64,000 nucleotides of DNA, taken from contig NC_003155.5 in assembly GCF_000009765.2 (NCBI RefSeq), positions 6,448,001 to 6,512,000 of the forward strand, read 5' to 3'. Below the pieces are notes generated by a model. It did not search any database. It was not told the DNA's origin and saw nothing but the letters and a program-made list of their open reading frames with translations. Within the stretch, counting starts at the first letter, position 1. Each line of letters begins with the position of its first letter. Made by a program: the position numbers and the translations under genes. Below, piece by piece: positions 8,160 through 16,398 of this stretch. Source of the DNA: Streptomyces avermitilis MA-4680 = NBRC 14893 (GTDB taxonomy: Bacteria; Actinomycetota; Actinomycetes; Streptomycetales; Streptomycetaceae).

Positions 8160-10436
8160 ATGGCCAGTGGGGCGAGTCGGGCGGCACAGCCAGGTACCGG
8201 AGAGCGGCACCTGGCCGTGCTCGAAGGCGTACTGGAGCGGATCACGTACGCCAACGAGGAGAACGGATACACGGTCGCGCGCGTGGACACCGGCCGTGGC
8301 GCCGGCGATCTGCTGACCGTCGTCGGCTCGCTGCTCGGCGCCCAGGTGGGGGAGTCGCTGAGGATGGAGGGCCGTTGGGGTTCCCATCCCCAGTACGGCA
8401 AGCAGTTCACCGTCGAGAACTACACGACCGTGCTCCCGGCCACCGTCCAGGGCATCCGCCGCTATCTCGGCTCCGGCCTCGTCAAGGGCATCGGCCCCGT
8501 CTTCGCCGACCGCATCACCCAGCACTTCGGCCTCGACACCCTCCAGATCATCGAGGAGGAGCCCAAGCGGCTGATCGAGGTTCCCGGGCTCGGACCCAAG
8601 CGGACGAAGAAGATCACCGAGGCCTGGGAGGAGCAGAAGGCGATCAAGGAGGTCATGCTCTTCCTCCAGACCGTCGAGGTGTCGACGTCCATCGCGGTCC
8701 GCATCTACAAGAAGTACGGCGACGCCTCCATCTCCGTCGTCAAGAACCAGCCCTACCGCCTCGCCACCGACGTCTGGGGCATCGGCTTCCTCACCGCCGA
8801 CAAGATCGCCCAGTCCGTCGGCATCCCGCACGACAGCCCGGAGCGCGTCAAGGCCGGTCTCCAGTACGCCCTTTCGCAGTCCACCGACCAGGGCCACTGC
8901 TACCTCCCCGAGGAGCAGCTGATCGCCGACGCGGTGAAGCTGCTCCAGGTGGACACGGGGCTGGTCATCGAGTGCCTCGCGGAGCTGGCGGCGCCGAGCG
9001 AGGAGGACGGCGAGCCCGGCGTCGTACGGGAGCGGCTGCCCGGCCCCGACGGAGGGGACCCGGTGACGGCCATCTACCTCGTCCCCTTCCACCGCGCCGA
9101 ACTCTCCCTCTCCGCCCAGCTGTTGCGCCTCCTGCGCACCGACCAGGACCGGATGCCCGGCTTCCACGACGTCGCCTGGGACAAGGCGCTCGACTGGCTC
9201 AAGGGGCGTACGGGGGCGGAGCTGGCCCCCGAGCAGGAGGAGGCCGTCCGGCTCGCGCTCACCCAGAAGGTCGCGGTCCTGACCGGAGGCCCCGGCTGCG
9301 GCAAGTCGTTCACGGTCCGTTCGATCATCGAGCTGGCCCGCGCCAAGCGGGCCAAGGTCGTGCTCGCCGCCCCCACCGGCCGCGCCGCCAAACGCCTCGC
9401 CGAGCTGACCGGCGCCGAGGCCTCCACCGTGCACCGGCTCCTGGAGCTGAAGCCCGGCGGCGACGCGGCGTACGACAAGGACCGCCCGCTGGACGCCGAC
9501 CTGGTGGTCGTGGACGAGGCCTCCATGCTCGACCTCCTCCTCGCCAACAAGCTGGTCAAGGCGGTCCCGCCGGGCGCCCACCTCCTCTTCGTCGGCGATG
9601 TCGACCAGCTGCCCAGCGTCGGCGCGGGCGAAGTGCTCCGGGACCTCCTCGCGGACGGCGGCCCCATCCCCGCCGTCCGCCTCACCCGCGTCTTCCGCCA
9701 GGCCCAGCAGTCCGGAGTCGTCACCAACGCGCACCGCATCAACTCCGGCCGGCACCCGCTCACCGACGGGATGAAGGACTTCTTCCTCTTCGTCGAGGAC
9801 GACACCGAGGAGGCCGGCCGGCTCACGGTGGACGTCGCGGCCCGTCGCATTCCCGCCAAGTTCGGCCTCGATCCGCGGCGGGACGTCCAGGTGCTCGCCC
9901 CCATGCACCGGGGCCCCGCCGGCGCGGGCACGCTCAACGGCCTGCTCCAGCAGGCGGTCACCCCCGCCCGCCCGGACCTGCCCGAGAAGCGGTTCGGCGG
10001 CCGCGTCTTCCGCGTCGGCGACAAGGTCACCCAGATCCGCAACAATTACGAGAAGGGCGAAAACGGTGTCTTCAACGGCACCGTGGGCGTTGTCACCTCC
10101 CTCGACCTGGATGAACAGCGCCTGACGGTGCTGACCGACGAGGACGAGGAGGTGGCGTACGAGTTCGACGAACTCGACGAGCTGGCGCACGCCTACGCGG
10201 TGACCATCCACCGCTCGCAGGGCAGCGAGTACCCGGCCGTGGTGATCCCGGTCACCACCGGCGCCTGGATGATGCTCCAGCGCAATCTGCTCTACACAGC
10301 GGTGACCCGCGCCAAGAAGCTGGTCGTCCTCGTCGGTTCGCGCAAGGCGATAGGCCAGGCGGTGCGCACGGTATCGGCCGGACGGCGTTGCACGGCCCTG
10401 GACTTCAGGCTTTCCCCGCGGCCTCTCGCCCCCTGA
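8160..10436 (+). CDS. recD2: RecD-like ATP-dependent DNA helicase (RecD2/YrrC type)
   Basis: The product is 758 residues, the usual size of RecD2, with an N-terminal OB/helix-hairpin-helix region (about 1-330) that RecD of RecBCD lacks. The SF1B helicase core follows: Walker A G-G-P-G-C-G-K-S near residue 376, V-V-D-E-A-S near 450, G-D-V-D-Q-L-P near 480 and a C-terminal motif H-R-S-Q-G-S-E-Y-P near 685. The family unwinds DNA 5'-3' and acts in repair or replication-fork maintenance without RecBC. It stands alone between the toxin locus and gltA. Confidence 0.93.
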   Translation: MASGASRAAQPGTGERHLAVLEGVLERITYANEENGYTVARVDTGRGAGDLLTVVGSLLGAQVGESLRMEGRWGSHPQYGKQFTVENYTTVLPATVQGIRRYLGSGLVKGIGPVFADRITQHFGLDTLQIIEEEPKRLIEVPGLGPKRTKKITEAWEEQKAIKEVMLFLQTVEVSTSIAVRIYKKYGDASISVVKNQPYRLATDVWGIGFLTADKIAQSVGIPHDSPERVKAGLQYALSQSTDQGHCYLPEEQLIADAVKLLQVDTGLVIECLAELAAPSEEDGEPGVVRERLPGPDGGDPVTAIYLVPFHRAELSLSAQLLRLLRTDQDRMPGFHDVAWDKALDWLKGRTGAELAPEQEEAVRLALTQKVAVLTGGPGCGKSFTVRSIIELARAKRAKVVLAAPTGRAAKRLAELTGAEASTVHRLLELKPGGDAAYDKDRPLDADLVVVDEASMLDLLLANKLVKAVPPGAHLLFVGDVDQLPSVGAGEVLRDLLADGGPIPAVRLTRVFRQAQQSGVVTNAHRINSGRHPLTDGMKDFFLFVEDDTEEAGRLTVDVAARRIPAKFGLDPRRDVQVLAPMHRGPAGAGTLNGLLQQAVTPARPDLPEKRFGGRVFRVGDKVTQIRNNYEKGENGVFNGTVGVVTSLDLDEQRLTVLTDEDEEVAYEFDELDELAHAYAVTIHRSQGSEYPAVVIPVTTGAWMMLQRNLLYTAVTRAKKLVVLVGSRKAIGQAVRTVSAGRRCTALDFRLSPRPLAP

Positions 10437-10678
10437 TCGACCGGCCCGACGCCCCGTGGCGGAAGGCGTCGCAAAAAATGATCGATCAAACGAGTCGTGA
10501 AGGTCACAGAGCACTTCCAGAACCAGGGCGAAGGGGGCAGGATGAGCAGGTTGGCGGCACTCAGTGCCGCCAATAGGCCCAATGGTCGACCCCGAGTGCA
10601 CTCTCCTGCGCCAAATGGGGGATGGTAGAGACAGTCAGGGCACCTCGAAGAAGAGGCACAACGTCGGTGAGGGATGAC
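10437..10678 (+). promoter_or_regulatory. gltA upstream region
   Basis: This 242-base non-coding gap holds the palindrome TGATCGATCA at 10479-10488 and ends in GGTGAGGG five bases before the gltA GTG. I could not fix the promoter elements. Confidence 0.4.
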
Positions 10679-11968
10679 GTGAGCGACAACTCTGTAGTAC
10701 TGCGGTACGGCGATGGCGAGTACACCTACCCGGTGATCGACAGCACCGTCGGCGACAAGGGCTTCGACATCGGGAAGCTCCGCGCTCAGACCGGTCTGGT
10801 GACTCTGGACAGTGGGTACGGCAACACTGCCGCCTATAAATCCGCGATCACCTATCTCGACGGTGAGCAGGGCATCCTCCGGTACCGCGGCTACCCGATC
10901 GAGCAGCTGGCCGAGCGCTCCACCTTCCTGGAGGTGGCGTACCTGCTGATCAACGGCGAGCTGCCGACCGTCGACGAGCTCTCCACGTTCAAGGGCGAGA
11001 TCACGCAGCACACCCTGCTGCACGAGGACGTCAAGAACTTCTACCGCGGCTTCCCGCGTGACGCCCACCCGATGGCGATGCTGTCCTCGGTGGTCTCCGC
11101 GCTGTCGACGTTCTACCAGGACAGCCACAACCCGTTCGACGAGAAGCAGCGCAATCTCTCCACGATCCGCCTTCTCGCCAAGCTTCCGACGATCGCGGCG
11201 TACGCCTACAAGAAGTCGATCGGTCACCCCTTCGTCTACCCGCGCAACGACCTCGGGTACGTCGAGAACTTCCTGCGCATGACCTTCTCGGTCCCGGCGC
11301 AGGACTACGACCTGGACCCGGTCGTCGTCTCCGCGCTCGACAAGCTGCTGATTCTGCACGCGGACCACGAGCAGAACTGTTCGACCTCCACCGTGCGTCT
11401 GGTCGGCTCGTCGCAGGCGAACATGTTCGCGTCGATCTCCGCCGGCATCTCCGCCCTCTGGGGCCCGCTGCACGGTGGCGCCAACCAGTCCGTCCTGGAG
11501 ATGCTCGAGGGCATCCAGACGAGCGGTGGCGACGTCGACACCTTCATCCGCAAGGTGAAGAACAAGGAAGACGGCGTGAAGCTCATGGGCTTCGGGCACC
11601 GCGTCTACAAGAACTTCGACCCCCGCGCGAAGATCATCAAGGCGGCGGCGCACGACGTCCTCTCGGCGCTCGGCAAGTCCGACGAGCTGCTGGACATCGC
11701 GCTGAAGCTGGAGGAGCACGCGCTGGCCGACGACTACTTCGTCGAGCGCAAGCTCTACCCGAACGTGGACTTCTACACCGGTCTGATCTACCGCGCCATG
11801 GGCTTCCCGACCGAGATGTTCACGGTCCTGTTCGCCCTCGGCCGCCTTCCGGGCTGGATCGCCCAGTGGCACGAGATGATCAAGGAGCCGGGCTCCCGCA
11901 TCGGCCGCCCGCGCCAGATCTACACGGGCGAGGTCCTGCGCGACTTCGTCCCGGTCGAGGGCCGGTAA
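10679..11968 (+). CDS. gltA: citrate synthase
   Basis: The product is 429 residues and catalyses oxaloacetate plus acetyl-CoA to citrate at entry to the TCA cycle. The catalytic triad is in place: H265 (H-G-G-A-N), H307 (G-F-G-H-R-V-Y) and D364 (P-N-V-D-F-Y-T-G), nearly the numbering of the E. coli type II enzyme. The N-terminal beta region typical of hexameric NADH-sensitive citrate synthases is present. GTG 10679 is chosen because GGTGAGGG sits five bases upstream and M-S-D-N-S begins the known Streptomyces protein. An upstream in-frame start at 10622 would add 19 basic residues unlike the family. Confidence 0.97.
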   Translation: MSDNSVVLRYGDGEYTYPVIDSTVGDKGFDIGKLRAQTGLVTLDSGYGNTAAYKSAITYLDGEQGILRYRGYPIEQLAERSTFLEVAYLLINGELPTVDELSTFKGEITQHTLLHEDVKNFYRGFPRDAHPMAMLSSVVSALSTFYQDSHNPFDEKQRNLSTIRLLAKLPTIAAYAYKKSIGHPFVYPRNDLGYVENFLRMTFSVPAQDYDLDPVVVSALDKLLILHADHEQNCSTSTVRLVGSSQANMFASISAGISALWGPLHGGANQSVLEMLEGIQTSGGDVDTFIRKVKNKEDGVKLMGFGHRVYKNFDPRAKIIKAAAHDVLSALGKSDELLDIALKLEEHALADDYFVERKLYPNVDFYTGLIYRAMGFPTEMFTVLFALGRLPGWIAQWHEMIKEPGSRIGRPRQIYTGEVLRDFVPVEGR

Positions 11969-12140
11969 CCAGCCGGAACACCGAGGACTGCCTCCCGGTC
12001 ACTCCGGCTCGCCTCGGCGAGTGAGCCGAAGGGGTGCGCCGGCGCCGGGAGGCCGAACGCGCGAAGGCCCGAAGGGCCGAGCCCGATCGGCCTCCGACAC
12101 CGGCTGTGGCGCCCCGGAGGCGAACCGAGCCTGAAAAAAC

Positions 12141-12193
12141 GGAAAGCGCCCCGCTACCGGTCCCCCCACGGGCCGGCAGTCGGGGCGCTTTCC
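12141..12193. terminator. bidirectional terminator between gltA and copA
   Basis: GGAAAGCGCCCCG at 12141-12153 pairs perfectly with CGGGGCGCTTTCC at 12181-12193. A run of A on the left reads as a T-run for minus-strand transcripts, and TTTCCTTG follows on the plus strand. It lies between convergent gltA and copA. Confidence 0.85.
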
Positions 12194-12624
12194 TTGTCCC
12201 GGTACGGATTCCCCCCACGGGATCCGGCCGGGCGTCTGTGGGAACAGCGCCTGAATCGCTGCGAGCTAAACGAGCAAAACCCCCTGCGCTACCGCGGTCT
12301 GCCGGGACGCGTACGGATCGGGAGGGCCGCTCAAAGCTCCCCGGTGTACGTGCCCCGGCAACGCAGTTCCGGGAACGTCCCCCAAGACATCCCCAGATGC
12401 CAGTCACGCCCCCCAAGACGCTTCTGACATCGCCAACTTAGACTCACGAACCCCTTCGGTGGTTACGTTCACATCACTGTGATCTGCGTCTCTTGCATAT
12501 GTCCTGAAGGTGCGCAAGAGAACCGATACGGCGATCGAGGCCCAAGCGTAAGGATGATGCGCGAGCCTTGTGAAGAGCTTATGTGAGGCCCGCGTTGGAC
12601 TCTAGAGGGACTCCTGCCTCAACG
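12194..12624. other. non-coding convergent interval with two palindromes
   Basis: No credible gene is seen in this 431-base stretch. It contains TCACATCACTGTGA (12469-12482, five-base arms) and an eight-base inverted repeat TCTCTTGC / GCAAGAGA at 12489-12521. These could be a regulator site or part of a small RNA promoter, but nothing identifies a transcript. Confidence 0.4.
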
Positions 12625-14877
12625 TCATGAGAATGTCCTGAGCCGAAGGCTGTTCGTCACCACGAACACCGAGGAGAAGGCCATGGCCGCCCCCGCGATC
12701 ATCGGGTTGAGCAGCCCGGCCGCGGCCAGCGGCAGCGCGGCCACGTTGTAGCCGAAGGCCCACACCAGGTTCCCCTTGATCGTGGAGAGCGTCCTGCGCG
12801 ACAGCCGGATCGCGTCCGCCGCCACCCGTAGATCCCCGCGCACGAGCGTCAGGTCGCTCGCCTCGATCGCCGCATCCGTCCCTGTGCCCATCGCGAGCCC
12901 CAGATCGGCGGTGGCGAGCGCGGCCGCGTCGTTGACCCCGTCGCCGACCATCGCGACCGTACGGCCCTGTCCGCGCAGCCGTTCGACGACGGCCACCTTG
13001 TCCTGCGGCAGCACCTCGGCGATCACCTCGTCGATGCCGACCGCACGGGCGACCGACTCGGCGACCGCCCGGTTGTCACCGGTCAGCAGCACCGGCGTGA
13101 GCCCCAGGGCGCGCAGTTCGCGTACCGCCTCGGCGCTGGTCTCCTTGATCGCGTCGGCGACGGTCAGGACGCCGAGCGCCACGCCGTCCCGGGACACCAC
13201 GACGGCCGTACGCCCCTCGGCCTCGGCCGTCGCCTTGGCGCGTGCCAGGCCCTCCGGGAGGGCCACCTCGGGAAGCCGGCCCACCAGGACCTCATGACCT
13301 TCCACGCGCCCGCGTACGCCGAGCCCGGGGACGTTCTCGAAGCGCTCCGGCGCGGGAAGGGCCCCTGCGCGCTCCTGAGCGCCCGCGGTGATCGCCCGGG
13401 CGATCGGGTGCTCGGAGGCGTGTTCCAGGGCTCCTGCGAGCCGCAGGACCTCCTTCTCGGCGGCGCCCTCGGCGACGTACACCTCCTGGAGGGTCATACG
13501 GCCGGTCGTCACCGTTCCGGTCTTGTCCAGGACGACGGTGTCGACGCGGCGTGTGGACTCCAGGACTTCGGGGCCCTTGATGAGGATGCCGAGCTGGGCG
13601 CCGCGGCCCGTGCCGACCATCAGCGCGGTCGGGGTGGCCAGGCCCAGGGCGCACGGGCAGGCGATGATCAGCACCGCGACGGCCGCGGTGAACGCGGCGA
13701 CCGTGTCATCGGTGACCGCGAGCCAGACCCCGAACGTGCCGAGCGCGATCAGCAGGACGACGGGCACGAACACGCCGGAGATGCGGTCGGCGAGGCGCTG
13801 CACCTCGGCCTTGCCGTTCTGCGCGGCCTCGACGAGCTGTGCCATCCGAGCGAGTTGGGTGTCCGCGCCGACTCGCGTGGCCTCGACGACGAGGCGCCCG
13901 CCGGCGTTCACGGTCGCGCCCGTGACGGTGTCCCCCACGGTCACGTCCACCGGTACCGACTCGCCGGTCAGCATGGACGCGTCGACCGCCGAGTCGCCCT
14001 CGACGACGGTGCCGTCGGTGGCGATCTTCTCGCCGGGCCGTACGACGAAGCGGTCGCCGACGGTCAGCCGGGTCACCGGAACGCGTACCTCACGACCGTT
14101 CCGTACGACGGCGACGTCCTTCGCGCCCAGCTCCATGAGGGCGTGCAGGGCCGCACCCGCGCGTCGCTTGGAGCGGGCCTCCAGATAGCGGCCGAGGAGG
14201 ATGAACGCGACGACACCGGCGGCGACCTCCAGGTAGATCGTGGACGCGCCGTTCCCGCGGGAGACGGTGAAGTCGAAGCCGTGGCGCATGCCCGGCATCC
14301 CGGCGTGCCCCCAGAACAGCGCCCACACGGACCAGCCGAAGGCGGCGAGCGTGCCCACCGAGACGAGCGTGTCCATGGTGGCCGCGCCGTGCCGGGCGTT
14401 GGTGAACGCGGCCTGGTGGAAGGGCAGCGCGCCCCAGACGACGACGGGCGCGGCGAGGGTCAGCGACAGCCACTGCCAGTTGTCGAACTGGAGGGCCGGG
14501 ATCATGGAGAGCAGGACGACGGGCAGGGCGAGCAGGACGGAGACGGTGAGCCGCCCGCGCAGCGACGTCAGCTCGGGGTCTTCCTCGGATGCCCGGGACG
14601 GCTGGGGTTCCTCGGGCGCCTCGGGCCGCGGTGGTGGCGGCTCCGTCGCCGTGTAGCCGGTCTTCACCACGGTGGCGATGAGGTCGGCGACCTCCACCTC
14701 CGCCGGGTAGGAGACCCTCGCCTTCTCCGTCGCGAAGTTCACCGTGGCTGTGACGCCGTCCATCCGGTTGAGCTTCTTCTCGACGCGGGCCGCGCAGGAG
14801 GCGCAGGTCATCCCGCCGATGGTGAGCTCGACCTGCGAGGCCGGGCCTATCGGTGCCTCTGCGGTGGTGCTGCTCAT
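12625..14877 (-). CDS. copA: copper-exporting P1B-type ATPase
   Basis: The product is 750 residues and pumps Cu(I) out across the membrane with ATP. An N-terminal metal-binding domain carries G-M-T-C-A-S-C (Cys 25 and 28). The membrane motif C-P-C lies near residue 407, the phosphorylation motif D-K-T-G-T near 450, the S-E-H-P motif near 500 and G-D-G-V-N-D near 640. About eight transmembrane helices fit the family. It is 105 bases downstream of copZ on the same strand and probably shares its copper-inducible promoter. A second start is not needed; the ATG has the standard family N-terminus. Confidence 0.95.
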   Translation of the reverse strand: MSSTTAEAPIGPASQVELTIGGMTCASCAARVEKKLNRMDGVTATVNFATEKARVSYPAEVEVADLIATVVKTGYTATEPPPPRPEAPEEPQPSRASEEDPELTSLRGRLTVSVLLALPVVLLSMIPALQFDNWQWLSLTLAAPVVVWGALPFHQAAFTNARHGAATMDTLVSVGTLAAFGWSVWALFWGHAGMPGMRHGFDFTVSRGNGASTIYLEVAAGVVAFILLGRYLEARSKRRAGAALHALMELGAKDVAVVRNGREVRVPVTRLTVGDRFVVRPGEKIATDGTVVEGDSAVDASMLTGESVPVDVTVGDTVTGATVNAGGRLVVEATRVGADTQLARMAQLVEAAQNGKAEVQRLADRISGVFVPVVLLIALGTFGVWLAVTDDTVAAFTAAVAVLIIACPCALGLATPTALMVGTGRGAQLGILIKGPEVLESTRRVDTVVLDKTGTVTTGRMTLQEVYVAEGAAEKEVLRLAGALEHASEHPIARAITAGAQERAGALPAPERFENVPGLGVRGRVEGHEVLVGRLPEVALPEGLARAKATAEAEGRTAVVVSRDGVALGVLTVADAIKETSAEAVRELRALGLTPVLLTGDNRAVAESVARAVGIDEVIAEVLPQDKVAVVERLRGQGRTVAMVGDGVNDAAALATADLGLAMGTGTDAAIEASDLTLVRGDLRVAADAIRLSRRTLSTIKGNLVWAFGYNVAALPLAAAGLLNPMIAGAAMAFSSVFVVTNSLRLRTFS

Positions 14878-14982
14878 GTCCGTACTCCAGAGAATGTGCC
14901 GGACCGCACGGATCCAGTATCAGCTGGTCGGTACGGCCCGGTGTGGAGAGTGGGGAGAGGGGAGGTCCAGGGGGCTCGGTGC

Positions 14983-15222
14983 TCAGGCCCTGCCGGCGAG
15001 TTCGAAACCCGCCTCGTCGACCGCGGCGCGCACGGCCTCGTCGTCGAGGGGCGCGGCGGAGACCACGGTGACCTCGCCGGTGGACGCGACGGCCTTCACC
15101 GAGCTGACGCCGGCGATCTCGGCGATCTCGCTGGACACCGAACCTTCGCAGTGTCCGCAGCTCATCCCGCTCACCTGGTAGACGGTCGTGGTGGAACCCG
15201 GGGTTTCGGTCTCGGCGGTCAT
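14983..15222 (-). CDS. copZ: copper chaperone, heavy-metal-associated domain protein
   Basis: The product is 79 residues and is a single HMA domain: G-M-S-C-G-H-C near residues 20-26 binds Cu(I), and the beta-alpha-beta-beta-alpha-beta pattern is complete through A-G-F-E-L. ATG 15222 is chosen because AGGAG lies seven bases upstream; an ATG five codons earlier falls on the ribosome site itself. It delivers copper to CopA, encoded next. A CsoR-type operator lies 46 bases upstream. Confidence 0.93.
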   Translation of the reverse strand: MTAETETPGSTTTVYQVSGMSCGHCEGSVSSEIAEIAGVSSVKAVASTGEVTVVSAAPLDDEAVRAAVDEAGFELAGRA

Positions 15223-15268
15223 GTCGTTACTCCTCATCGAGGCGCGTGGGGCTTAGGTGACTTACAGT

Positions 15269-15285
15269 ATACCCCTAGGGGGTAT
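15269..15285. promoter_or_regulatory. CsoR-type copper operator
   Basis: ATACCCCTAGGGGGTAT is a near-perfect palindrome matching the known CsoR-family operator (ATACCC...GGGTAT). It lies directly upstream of copZ-copA. CsoR family repressors release such sites on binding Cu(I), so copper induction is expected. No csoR gene is in the window. Confidence 0.85.
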
Positions 15286-15532
15286 TTACCCAAGAGGGGG
15301 CGCGATGGGTCGACGGGTGCGCTCGGTTCACTCGAATCAGTGAGGCGATGAGGGCCGAGCGCCCGCGGGAAACGCCGGGGGCGCGACGGTGGGGATGCGT
15401 CGGTCGGGTGAGAGCCCGCTGGGGAAGCGAAGGAAGCGTCCGTCGGGGTGAACCCCGCTGGGGAGGCGTCCGCTCGGTGGCGGTGGCGGTGAGCGAGCCG
15501 GTGGACGCCGGTGGACGGCCGGGTGGGGCGGG
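15286..15532. other. non-coding gap with imperfect direct repeats
   Basis: No credible gene. About 15395-15475 holds two imperfect copies of a 35-base unit containing CCGCTGGGGA, of unknown role. The gap lies between the end of the TetR gene and the copper operator. Confidence 0.35.
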
Positions 15533-16231
15533 TCAGCCCGCGGTGTCCTCGACCAGGGGCTTCAAGTAGCGGTACATGACCGTCTTCAGCTCGGCGATGT
15601 ACGCGTCCCGCTCGGCGCCCTCATGGGACATGACCAGGTCGAGGCCCGCCTTGAAAAGGGTGACCGTCATCGTCGCCGTGCGGGTGCGCTCGTCCGGCGG
15701 GGCGTCCGGCAGATAGCCCGCGATGATCTCCTCGACGCGGGTGAGGATCGCGCCCCCCAGGACGCCCTTCTCCTCGGTGATCCGGCAGGGGGTGTCAGGG
15801 CCGTGCATCAGGACGCCGAAGGCGGGGTTCTCGACGTTGAAGGCGATCAGCGGGTCGAGGACCGCGTCGAGCATCTCGTCCAGCGGGAGCCCGATGTTCT
15901 CCGCGGCGAGCGCCTGCCCGTGCGACTCCCGCCAGTCGTGGAGCAGCCGGTCGCTGAGGCCGACGGCGATCGCTTCCTTGTTCGGGAAGAACTGGTACAG
16001 CGTGCCCGGCGAGACGCCGGCCTCGCGGGCGATCGCGTTCGTGCTCGCGCCGGTGTAGCCGGCCCGGCAGAAGACCGAGGCCGCGGCTTCCAGGAGCTGG
16101 ACGATACGGCGCTCGCCGCGGGCCTGGCGGCGGCGCGGTCTGTCCTTGTCGCCCGGCCGCTGCTCCTCGGAAGTGTCCTGTTCGTCGGAGGTGTTCGGCC
16201 GCTGCTCCTCGCTCTGCTGACTCTCGGGCAC
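15533..16231 (-). CDS. TetR-family transcriptional repressor
   Basis: The product is 232 residues. Residues 1-38 are a charged disordered leader, then the TetR DNA-binding domain (A-S-V-F-C-R-A-G-Y-T-G-A-S-T-N-A-I-A) with the helix-turn-helix G-V-S-P-G-T-L-Y-Q-F-F at about residues 70-85, then a helical ligand domain. GTG 16231 is the longest start; a later start would remove only the leader. It is divergent from an MMPL transporter with two palindromes in the gap, so it probably represses that transporter and itself. The ligand is unknown. Confidence 0.92.
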   Translation of the reverse strand: MPESQQSEEQRPNTSDEQDTSEEQRPGDKDRPRRRQARGERRIVQLLEAAASVFCRAGYTGASTNAIAREAGVSPGTLYQFFPNKEAIAVGLSDRLLHDWRESHGQALAAENIGLPLDEMLDAVLDPLIAFNVENPAFGVLMHGPDTPCRITEEKGVLGGAILTRVEEIIAGYLPDAPPDERTRTATMTVTLFKAGLDLVMSHEGAERDAYIAELKTVMYRYLKPLVEDTAG

Positions 16232-16267
16232 GAGTTATCCCCAGCTCTCGGGACGCGATTGACAAAC

Positions 16268-16283
16268 GCGAGTGGTCACTCGC
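16268..16283. promoter_or_regulatory. TetR operator candidate 1
   Basis: GCGAGTGGTCACTCGC has perfect seven-base arms around GT and lies between the divergent TetR and MMPL genes, close to the TetR start. Confidence 0.75.
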
Positions 16284-16292
16284 ATTCTTGAA

Positions 16293-16316
16293 AAACGCGA
16301 GCGACTACTCGTGTTT
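16293..16316. promoter_or_regulatory. TetR operator candidate 2
   Basis: AAACGCGAG and CTCGTGTTT form nine-base arms with one mismatch around six bases. The half-site CGAG is shared with the neighbouring palindrome, suggesting two dimers bind side by side. Confidence 0.65.
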
Positions 16317-16398
16317 GCCAGTCTATGGCAATGGACGACCCATGCTGCCTGCACGGATGTACCGGGACGCGGGGTCACGGTGAAGGGGACACCGCGTC

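Noticed and set aside
7035..10601. Very long minus-strand frame opposite the YwqK genes and recD2
   Set aside because: Antisense shadow of a well-conserved helicase in high-GC DNA; its protein is low-complexity with no motif.
12034..12441. Possible gene on the plus strand after gltA
   Set aside because: It runs through the bidirectional terminator, has no ribosome site and is Arg/Pro-rich like random high-GC frames.
13294..15351. Plus-strand frame opposite copA-copZ
   Set aside because: Lies across two clear genes and their operator; composition is that of a shadow frame.
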